A stretch of 64,000 nt of DNA from Catonia carolina (taxonomy: Eukaryota; Arthropoda; Insecta; Hemiptera; Achilidae): positions 89,072,469 through 89,136,468 of the forward strand of contig JAQMRL010000003.1 in NCBI GenBank assembly GCA_035578175.1, given 5' to 3'. Below are positions 55,241 to 64,000 of the stretch, in pieces. How positions within the stretch are numbered: the first letter of the stretch is position 1; every line of letters starts with the position of its first letter. A program made the translations under genes and the position numbers. Under the pieces are notes generated by a model. That model saw only the letters and a program-made list of their open reading frames with translations. It was not told the DNA's origin and searched no databases.

Positions 55241-55656
55241 CTAGTGTTTTCTGCCCATAACAGACAGGTGGAGTGTCAAATTATTTACACTCAATCTATT
55301 CGTTGCAGGGCTAAAATGAATAGTTCTGTTTCTTATCACATGGTCAGCCAATTAAATGACTGAATCATTTAAGAACAGAAGAGGTAGAGGTGTAAAAGAC
55401 ACTAATCAGAGTTATCTTTTCTGAAAGTAATGAATTTCATTATACAGCCAGACCTGTGATGAATGAAGTGAAGGTGTAATTTGCAGAGTGGAAAATATGT
55501 GCTTTTCAGAGGGCCCGGCATGCTGATAAGCATACTTTTCCATTCAGTGAGGAAGGCAATGGTAAACCACCTCACTCCTTGTTTTACTTAGTAAAACCTC
55601 TAGAGGTTCAAACTAGCCTTTCGGCTGTTGACCTAAACAACAACAACTGGTGTTTT
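55241..55656 (+). mobile_element. Family A retroposon, copy 6, full-length
   Basis: The body 55251-55646 (396 bp) lies between CTAGTGTTTT (55241-55250) and CTGGTGTTTT (55647-55656), a 9/10 target duplication. It starts CTGCCCATAACAGACAGGTG and ends GACCTAAACAACAACAA. Conserved inner parts: TCACATGGTCAGCCAATTAA, AGAGGTAGAGGTGTAAAAGA, GTGAAGGTGTAATTTGCAGA, and the palindromes TTTTACTTAGTAAAA and CCTCTAGAGG. There are no Pol III A and B boxes in SINE-like positions at the 5' end and no RT, so it is a non-autonomous retroposon that needs a LINE recognising its (AAC)n 3' end. Confidence 0.85.
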
Positions 55657-55694
55657 ATGTAAGATATCTTTAAAACTGATTAAGTTACATTACT

Positions 55695-55942
55695 GGGACC
55701 AATTTTATTCAACTTATCAGTTAAAAATAAATCAGAAACCAGCGTATTTGTTTATTTATTACAGCCTTAAAATGTCTATATGGTCTCATTTTACCTAGTG
55801 TACCAAATTCTCGGCGAAATCCTCGACCTGTATAACTCGCTAACGAAGCTTTTCGGGTCTACGTTTGTATGAACTTTTTTCGAATTTTACACCATGGAAC
55901 GAGCTACCGAGAGATTGCCGTATAGCTCTGAATCACCCGGTA
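55695..55942 (+). repeat. Family D repeat, copy 2
   Basis: Aligns in order with 8300-8564 (TGGGACCAATTTTATTCAACTT, GTATAACTCGCTAACGAA) and ends ACCCGGTATA. Confidence 0.45.
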
Positions 55943-55944
55943 TA

Positions 55945-57160
55945 CGAGTATTTGTGTAAATAATTAAATATTTAATATATGTATTGTAATAATATAATAT
56001 AATTAAACATTAACTTTAGAAAATTAAATATGTATACCTGGTGTACTTATTTTTGTAAATAAATGGTAAAATAAATAAATGAACACATATATTTTTATAC
56101 TATGGTATAAAATTTAATACACAATTAATTCTATTAACTTAGACCAATTAATGTTTACTTATTATCTAATTAATCCTATATGATAAAACATTAACACAAA
56201 AAAAGTTATAAAAAATATAAAGAACGAATGTAAAAATGCAGTAGAACAGTTTCAGTAACCAAGGGGGCAGTAAACAAAACGTGGCTTGAAGAGGTCACTG
56301 TGTTTACAGAGCTCAAAGCCACCGTACTAGATTGATGGGCTGGCCAAAACCAACACTGGGCTGTACCGTAAAGAGGAGATAAAATAGCTTTACTATTAGT
56401 ACTCTCTCTCACCCTTATTACGCACCTCTTCTCTTCTCTTTATACACTGATTCAGCGCTGTGCTTTTGTTTAAAATTGGCTTATGACATTGCTTTACGTT
56501 GGTATTGAACAATATGCAAATGAGTTTATTTATATACTCATAAAATATTAATACCGTTATTATTATTATTCTTTACTTTTGTTACAAAAATGTGTGGAAA
56601 TTAGTAATTCTATTCTCAAAAAAGTATTAACAAAAGAGAAATAATGCTCTCGTTATTTATAAAATTTGTTCTTATCTATTTTGCGTTTAAAGAGTAATAA
56701 ATTAATAAAGTAAAATTTCATAGGAAGGCTATATTTTATTATACAGTACAGCATACTAATTAAAAAAGTTTGTCGGATTACTTTTATCGTTCTGCGAACA
56801 ATTTTAAGTTATAACAATGACACCGTGTTATGCTAGAGAGTAAAATATTTATTTAATGTTTTCACCGGTTCAACCATCTACGTAGTAATGATTAATAATA
56901 TTATATAATAATTAATAATAATACTATAGTAATTAATAATATAAAATATATTATATAGTAATAATTAATATTAGAGATTATTAATAGACAATATTATAAA
57001 GTTTATAATACATAAGACGTTTTCAGGGGCTACTAAAGAAATGTAGTGTTTCCACTACAGTCACACAATACGCAGATATTTAACCCCTACAAAAATAATA
57101 GGAGTTTTCCTATAAACTAAGGTATAAAACGTTTTTCATTTCCTAAAAATTATAGTGTGA
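55945..57160. other. AT-rich DNA, nothing recognised
   Basis: 56885-57000 is nearly pure TAATATTATA-type low complexity. The 68-codon minus frame 56206-56412 lies in a slightly GC-richer patch but has no recognised motif. Confidence 0.45.
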
Positions 57161-57164
57161 AAAA

Positions 57165-57874
57165 CTCACTCTTTTCTCCTGCCAATGAAAATAATGAATA
57201 ATATAAATTAACATTAGTAGTAAACATTAGAAATAAATAAAAAACTAACCTCAAAAAAACATTACCTTATTTTAACCCTGAGTGAATAATGCTAAATGAA
57301 AACCAATCTTAGTTTGGCTTAATCATACGGAACATTAATCTTTGACGCTATACTACGCTTTGTGAAAAAATTCTTAAAATGAAAATTGCAGATCTTTTAT
57401 TATGCTACAATTTGATTATAAACACTTTTGTCATAAAATGAGGCCGAAATCTAAAAAATATTAATTTTTTACAGATTTTCATAAAAAAAACAAAAGTACT
57501 AATTAAGGGTAAACTAAGCGTTATACAAAGAAATGTTTGAAATAAAAGTTGTAGATTTTTAAATTATCTACAACTTCTATTTATACACTGTTACGTTAAA
57601 ATGCATATTAAGGCCGCAATCTTAAAAACCATTTTTTTTCTACGAGAGAACAGCCTTCCCAAGAATTTCAAAAAATGTAGTGAATTGGCGATTTTTTAAA
57701 AGAAATCGTAGAAGTTGTTTTTGAGAAAATCCAAATAAGTGTAAAATGACACGAATAAACTACTACTTTGGGTTGACCGATTTTGATGAAAATGTTCGTT
57801 ACGGGTCCTCTAGTAGTACCTAACTTAGGTTTCAAGTTTCAACTTCGTACGTTCTTGAGATAAATTCTGTTTAC

Positions 57875-57912
<38 letters not shown>

Positions 57913-58053
57913 ACATACAGACCAATCGCTAAAAACATATTTCTAGGGTTCAGGGATCTGAAAACGTGTATATCCGGTGGAAACTCGATTTTGATAAATC
58001 GAAATAAAAACAATACTTTCCTTCTTATGTATACATATAGGTAAGAGAAAGTA
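57165..58053 (-). repeat. Family B interspersed repeat, near full-length copy
   Basis: Reverse-oriented. The right end ATATAGGTAAGAGAAAGTA and left end ACTCTTTTCTCCTGCCAATG are imperfect complements of each other, the best hint of terminal inverted repeats in the family. (AC)n lies at 57878-57925; the paired distal blocks near 57350 and 57510 match 479-1387. Confidence 0.65.
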
Positions 58054-58164
58054 AATATTAAAAAATGGAGTAGGTAGGTTTGGAATTGTAATATTACTTA
58101 AGTATATTATGAGTACTTAATAATACTTACGTATTATAATACATATCAAACCCACCCAACTAAA

Positions 58165-58275
58165 TCGTTCTGAACACGTTCATTTCAGTGAAAACTCGAT
58201 TTAGAAAATAAAATCGGTATAAAAAATTAACTTTCTCCACCTATATTTCATGTTGGGCAAGAGATAGTAAAATAT
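58165..58275 (-). repeat. Family B repeat fragment
   Basis: GAACACGTTCATTTCAGTGA, AAAACTCGATTTAGAAAAT, TTGGGCAAGAGATAGTAA; only the proximal ~110 bp. Confidence 0.55.
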
Positions 58276-60606
58276 GTGTCTTTTGGAACGTGTAGTATTT
58301 AATTTTTTACAACTATCTACCGGCAGGTAAAATATTTCAAATCCAAAAACAAAAATAAAGGGTATCAAAGGATGCACAGTGCTTAATTTATATTGCGTCG
58401 AAAAACAGCCTTATAACGCTAAATATGATGTTAGTTATTCTTTGTAATGAGCTATGCTGTAAGTTCATTGCGTTACCACATGGCATGCCTAATTTTCAAA
58501 CAAAAGCTGTTCAAACATTTTGGGCGCAATTTCGGTTCTCTTAATATAAATGATTAGCTTAGAATAAAATATAACTTACAATCATAACGAGCGTGTAAAT
58601 GCGTTGTTGAAAAACTCCAAAAAAGAGTTAGAAGAGAAGTAGGTAGGAAAATGATACTTAGATCAGAAATAAATTTAGATAATATATTGGCAATAAAAGA
58701 AATTTCAGGGATCCAAAAATTTTAAATAATATAGGAACCAAAAGGCGCTCTCAGTATAGTTATTCGTTTAATAATTGTGATGAATTTATAAATTTTCGTA
58801 TTTGTTAGTGCTATGTGGTAGGCTACCAATAGACGTGTCAATGGTACCCTGTAAAAATCGTCGTTGTCTCCTAAAATGTTTCAGGTGTACCACCTTTTCT
58901 GGTTCAAATAAATTTATTTTCATCTTTTCCTTGACCTTCCTATACAACACCTCCCTCTTTGTTTATAGTCTGGAACTATGCATGGATATCTATCACGATT
59001 CATTCATCCGACACGTTGCTATTTCTGTTTATTGCCGCATTGGTTAAACGTGAAAGCCATGAACTATCATGATGTAATTGTGAATGAATTTTCACATTAG
59101 TTCTTATCGAAAATCGACATTACGAACTCTATCTTTTCTACTGTAGCCTTTTTCACTTATAAAAGTTAGGCGTAAATTAATATGATAAGCGCTGTATCAT
59201 TGAAACCTCGAAGTCAAGTACTAATTGTAAAATTTTCTAGCCCCAACCCGGCGTTTTTGCCGTTTTATCTGTTCACGTCTGGTGTAATTGTGTTGTTAGA
59301 TATGCGACAGCACAACTGGCATTACTCCAGCGGGATTTGATGCACTAATCGTAAGACTTGTTTTAATACAGCGCTTACCATATCATTTATTCATTTGTGA
59401 AATTTTATCCAATTTTAAGCTTTTTAAATTAATTTTATTAGTCGGCACTCTACTGCATTTAGGAAAGAGTTGGACAGACAAATGGTGTTACAAACAAGTC
59501 AGCTTTTTAGAAGACTGAAGACTGCAAAATAAAATATTACCCCTGTGGAAGCAAGAGCAGGAAATACGAAAAAACAGACTGATAGTTAAATGGGTAGATA
59601 CATTACCGAAGAATTGAGTAAAAGAGGTGGAGCCAGAAGAGATTTAGCTTACAAAAAAAATGAAAACTGTCATATTAAAGAACATGAAACAACAAAAGTA
59701 CTCACGAGATCCATTTCCAAATAACCAATCAAATGATCAAACTTTTTCTATTAAAATAATTATTTAATTTTAAAATCTATTGGTTATTTTCCTCACACTC
59801 CTAATAATATCTCATAAAATTTAGTGTATTATGGGTCAACTCTGTGTGTATTAGAACAGAATATCAAATAAAATGTAAAACAAAATATTTACGAACCATT
59901 CTAACAATAATGGAAAACATGAGCACTCAAATATTACATATAGTTATCAATACCAAATTGATGGATTTCATCGTTCCGTTTGAATACAATAATAATTTAT
60001 AAAATGTTTATTACAGGTATTAAAACGGTTTTAGTCATTTTATAGGTGTGTCATTCACTTCATGCATATTGTATGATTTTCTTTGTCAACATAAAATAAT
60101 AATACATATTTTATTATGACTGTTATTACTGGGAAATATATATCATACATTTGTGATTCCTTTGTAAGGTAATTGAGCCCAATTGACTATATTTTAGCAA
60201 GCCTTTTTTAATATTAAAGTACCTATACAATGGTAATAAAATATTAATACTAATAATATTATTTTTTTGGTTAATACTAAATTTATAGTAATGTAAATTT
60301 TTCTCTTTTATTATTTGTGATAGTTAGTTACCAAACTAAAACTAAATTGTTACAACCATCTAATTTGTCCGATGTGAATGTTTACTCTATGGGTCAGCAA
60401 AAAAATCAAACGTAAATACGAGTAGAATACAAACTTTTCAAAACAAAATGTTTATGTTTAATCACAATAAAATAAGTCAGATACATGTGCCGTTGCATTT
60501 AATCTCATTTACATGATTTGCTTTCATCATGAGTATCTGCAGTTTTCCTAGACAATATACCATTATAAAACACGTTATGTTCGTTTGGTACATTATTTTA
60601 ACAGCT
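58276..60606. other. AT-rich DNA without supported genes
   Basis: 58600-58730 reads KLQKRVRREVGRKMILRSEI in one frame and 59460-59660 gives charged, stop-broken text. Both may be old element coding sequence but could not be assigned. Confidence 0.35.
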
Positions 60607-61480
60607 TTTCAACATCGTTTATTTTCTTGGAATATATTGAACGTTGGCGTGATTGGTTGGAAGATCAGGTGATTCTTTTTTGTCAGAAATTTAAATCGAT
60701 GTAACACAATACTGTCTATTACATTCATAGCCTTAACTGTTCCTTGTTCTTCACAACAATATTCAAACATAAAAAAGTAGAAACAGAAAAATTAACTATT
60801 TTTTTTTTTCGGGATTTTCTTGCCGTAAGTCTCTACAGAAAGAACTTTTTCTTTGTAAAATTTACGCCACCAGCTTTGGAAATCTCGTGAAAAGATTTTT
60901 TCTATATATTCAACAGTAAATAGACTGCTTGACCCTTCAATAAGTTTTGCGTATTGTTCTGGATGATAAACTCTATCACAATTTTTCAGTTTTCTTTTAA
61001 TTACTGCGAATTCCCTGTCACACGGGAGAAAACGGTGTCCGCGGACAGGGAAGTACTGATATATTATTTTTTGCATTTGTTGGTTGATGCCAAATTCAAC
61101 AGAAACTGTACGACGGTGTTGTTACGGTTTTATCCTGGACACCCATCAGAGAATATGTGTAACTCTGTAATACTACGAAACACTTCTTGAGTTAAATAAT
61201 GATGTAAGATGAGTACCGACTTCGTTCGGACCCTTGCGAGCAATCCCCTCGTGATATAGATAAAAATATGAATCATCAGTTTTAAAATTTTTAATAGCCT
61301 ACCAAATACATAGACCCACAGCTTCCTAAAATAAAATATCTCCTGCGCGGATATGTTAGGCAGTGGGAGGTTTTGCGTTTCATAGAGTGCAATTCCCAAG
61401 ACGTCATATTGTTTTGATTTGGTTTGAATTTCCTTCATAAGTGAATACAATATTTGCTTTTTCTTATAATATCTAGTAAC
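60607..61480 (-). pseudogene. DUF7869-type (transposon-derived) gene, multiply broken
   Basis: Reading leftwards from about 61450: YDVLGIALYETQNLPLPNIS (the family's QNLPLP block), EIFYFRKLWVYVFG, and a frameshift to DDSYFYLYHEGIARKGPNEV (the E/DG.A.KGPNEV block). A shift back follows to LTQEVFRSITELHIFSDGCPG (FSDGCPG with a likely catalytic Asp), TAA at 61130, NRNNTVVQFLLNLAST, another shift, then YQYFPVRGHRFLPCDREFAV and IKRKLKNCDRVYHPEQYAKL. The C-terminal part reappears at 60780-60607 (FEYCCEEQGTVKAM). This order is that of arthropod DUF7869 proteins, which I regard as derived from a DNA transposase. At least three frameshifts and one stop; no terminal repeats found. Confidence 0.8.
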
Positions 61481-63109
61481 TTTTCCGTAATGGCTACTCT
61501 CTTAGCCACATCATTCAACAATACCCATTTGATAGGTAATGAAAAGAAGCTACTAGCACGCTCTTGTAAAGATTGTTGACACTAATCTATATTTAGTTTT
61601 GAAAACTACACAAGTCTTGGACTAGTGCTGTTTTCAAAACAAACCATTTCATCCCAATTCATTTTGTATCGTACAGAGTGGTCGGACTTATGCAGTTTTC
61701 AGCTAAAACATGCGCTATTTAATGTTAAAAAAGAGTATAGTTATATCTCAAAATTGATAAAAATGTGACTTATGCAGTTTTTAAAACAAACGATTCAAAT
61801 GTAGTTCGTACTACGTACGAAACTCTATCATACACCAAGATCTCGTTTTAGATACAGTATACTCAATCATTAACAAAATTTGTTAATACAAATAAACAAT
61901 TTAATTGTAAACTTATTTCTATTCAAAATTATCAAATCACACGAAACCATGAATAGAAATATTGTCAAACCCACACCTACCACAAATCCACAAAAGACAT
62001 TAAAAGGATACTGCAATAGGGATCTAAAATAAAACAGTAACGCTGGTTTTCCACTGGATGATTTTCTCAATCAGTACGTAGACAGGACAATACATACACT
62101 ACCTTATTAAAAGCCAACTTCTTTAAAATTACATTTTTATCGTATCGTGTTATTCGATTGATCTTTGCTTGTAGTGTTTTGTTTGCCGAATTTTAATTTT
62201 CAACAAAATAATTCTTAAAACTCTTTAAATGTTTTTCTAAATATTAAGATTTTGTATTTCTTGTAGTAGGCCTATTGCAATTTTTTTCATAATACTCTAA
62301 CTTTAATTTTTTTAAATTTTGTTAGATAAATAAGTTACTTTAAGTAAAGAATATCTTTTGGGCTATTATTCAATGATAAATTAGGATAGATAAGTTAAGC
62401 CGTACTTACGGAGTAATTAATAAATTTTTCTTGTATCACAATTTGTATTTTTACTAGAAATTTCATTAGAAGTCAGGTCCGCTTTGAAATTAATCCTAAA
62501 TACTTTGAAACTAATTAACCGTTAAGCGGATGCTTTGTATTAAACAAAGAACATGCTTAATCACTGAATTTTTGACTTTTTATTTCAATAGAATTATTGT
62601 TCGGTGAATGAAGTACTCACTCACTGAATTAACTTTTCAATGAATTGAATTCATTACAATATGTGTAGGTTTGTAATTGATGAGTTATTATCAATTATCA
62701 TTTTTGTTTAATTTTATTTAAAAAGTGGTAATTGTGTGGTAGCTATTACACATTTTTTGTGAACTTTTTTTTGTTAAGCTAAATAACTTTTAAAAGTAAG
62801 TGAAAACCGATCATTGGTTATTGATGTATTTTGGACAGTCATATTTTAGAGAACCAAGTAAATTTTTTTCTTTTTGACAAAATTATCTGTTAAGGGTTTA
62901 CCGGTTTGAATTAGGCTATTAGTATCACTTATGCCCGAATAGAACTCATACAGCTTGTTTGAAGAGAATTATTATTTTGTACTATTGCTATAGGACTAAC
63001 TAAAACATATTTGAATAGTTCACTGTTTTTAAAATAGTATGAAGTTATGTAAATATTTAAAAATAAATTTATTAAATTTATAAAAGTTCACTGGTAACCA
63101 CTCTCCAGT
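61481..63109. other. AT-rich DNA, nothing recognised
   Basis: 61482-61580 (minus) could hold a little more of the DUF7869 reading (ERASSFFSLPIKWVLLND) but I could not anchor it. Nothing else supported. Confidence 0.4.
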
Positions 63110-63290
63110 AGTCAAATATGACTAGTAGTAGCTTTGAATAAAAGTCAGTGGTTACTAGGTGTACTTTAATGGTTGTGGTTAAATAAACCATACTCTCTCA
63201 GAAATAGTTGATCTGAGTCTGCACGAGACTGCACCTCATTTGCACGTCATACTTATTCTCATCTCATTGGGTCATGGGATTGCATATTGC
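63110..63290 (-). repeat. Family C repeat, copy 2
   Basis: Minus-strand counterpart of 27210-27365 (TCATCTCATTGGGTCATGGG, CATACTCTCTCAGAAATAGT, GTGTACTTTAATGG). Confidence 0.6.
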
Positions 63291-63477
63291 ACTACTGTTT
63301 TGGAAATGTAGAAATAAATGCGGAAGACGTAATAGGAGGGCTTTGTATTTTCCGCGATGTGTAATAAACAATAACGTAATATTACGTTTCTCGATGCTTT
63401 AGAAGACGTTTCCATCATATTAGTTAACTTTTATCACTATAATCTTTATGCTATTTTTTTACAGTAATTTTAGAAGC

Positions 63478-63642
63478 GACGAGATCATGTTGTCTTGGTT
63501 TGTTTGTGTGTTATTGTTTATTTTGTTCACCATGGTAACTCATGGCACGGTTTTAGATAATAGTGATATTTTATATTGTTTAGAAGAAAGTAATTGTGAT
63601 TTATTTGTAATTAATCACTTAGTTTTTATGGTAATTGGATAA
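63478..63642 (+). CDS. Possible small secreted-protein exon
   Basis: TTTTTTTACAG ending at 63463 looks like a splice acceptor. From the ATG at 63487 the frame reads MLSWFVCVLLFILFTMVTHG, which has the hydrophobic core and small residues of a signal peptide, then TVLDNSDILYCLEESNCDLF, with stop at 63642. ACCATG|GTAACT (about 63529) resembles a splice donor, so the coding part could be shorter. No homology is recognised, and AT-rich DNA often yields hydrophobic frames by chance. Low confidence. Confidence 0.2.
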   Translation, partial: DEIMLSWFVCVLLFILFTMVTHGTVLDNSDILYCLEESNCDLFVINHLVFMVIG

Positions 63643-63693
63643 GTATATTCAGATTTTAACCTTCATGTTATCATATTTTTTTTGACAAAAACC

Positions 63694-64000
63694 TGTTGTT
63701 GTTGTTTAGGTCATCAGCCAAAAAGCTGGTTTGAACCTCTAGAGGTTTTACTAAATAAAACGAGGAGTGTGGTGGTTTACCATTGCCTTCCTCACTGAGT
63801 GGAAAAGTACGTTTATCAGCATGCCGGGCCCTCTGAAAAGCACATATTTTCCACTCTGTAAATGACACCTTCACTTCATTCACCACAGGTCTGGCTGTAC
63901 AATGAAATTCATTACTTCCAGAGGAGATAACTCTGATTAGTGTCTTTTACACCTTTACCTCATCTGTTCTTAAATTATTCAGTCATTTAATGTGCTGACC
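63694..64000 (-). mobile_element. Family A retroposon, copy 7, cut by the window edge
   Basis: Reverse-oriented with the clean tail GTTGTTGTTGTTTAGG at left. Well preserved through the palindromes and the GTGTCTTTTACACCTTTACC block, and continues past the end of the window. Confidence 0.85.

Overview
The window looks like intergenic or intronic chromosome from an AT-rich, transposon-laden arthropod, most likely an insect. The evidence is the TA-flanked mariner and Tc1/mariner-type elements, jockey-type LINEs, tRNA-derived SINEs with A and B boxes, pogo-like terminal repeats, and bacterial features being absent. A hemipteran is possible, but the sequence does not prove it. I see no intact, confidently identifiable host protein gene. 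Almost every recognisable coding block is a mobile-element gene, and nearly all are broken.

Layout. 1-8.8 kb: two copies of a ~0.9 kb interspersed repeat (family B), a short LTR retrotransposon with almost identical LTRs and a 4-bp target duplication (2676-4597), a LINE fragment, one copy of a ~396-bp (AAC)n-tailed retroposon (family A) and an LTR-like block with a TATA box. 8.8-9.43 kb: an isolated GC-rich island whose minus strand carries a hairpin matching the histone 3'-end stem-loop. 12.6-14.1 kb: a ~1.4 kb foldback with a family A retroposon inserted in one arm, flanked by a perfect 12-bp duplication. 15.2-16 kb: a tRNA-SINE with three tRNA-like heads in tandem, then another family A copy.

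16.7-35.5 kb: another family B copy, a mariner element (18814-20136), an endonuclease-RT LINE tail, a pogo-like MITE, a 200-bp hairpin MITE, two jockey-type LINE fragments with target duplications, several SINEs, an 830-bp element with 33-bp perfect terminal repeats, a decayed Tc1/mariner relative (33451-34787) and a second LTR-like block. 36-41.5 kb: a purine-biased stretch of unknown nature, a LINE reverse transcriptase ORF (455 codons) with a mutated catalytic residue, a long-terminal-inverted-repeat element with (CA)n, a pogo-like element carrying a nested family A copy, and a SINE. 42-53.6 kb is mostly featureless AT-rich DNA with one unrecognised 75-codon ORF (48448-48672). 53.6-64 kb: more family B, a self-inverted Tc1/mariner remnant, a SINE with a 12-bp duplication, a full-length family A copy, a multiply broken DUF7869-type gene (about 60607-61480, minus) and a last family A copy that runs off the end.

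The elements do not form a pathway; they are layers of insertion and decay. Nestings and target duplications give some relative ages. I found no convincing new biological system. The best candidates for follow-up are the family A retroposon, the foldback, the histone-type hairpin island and the DUF7869 pseudogene.
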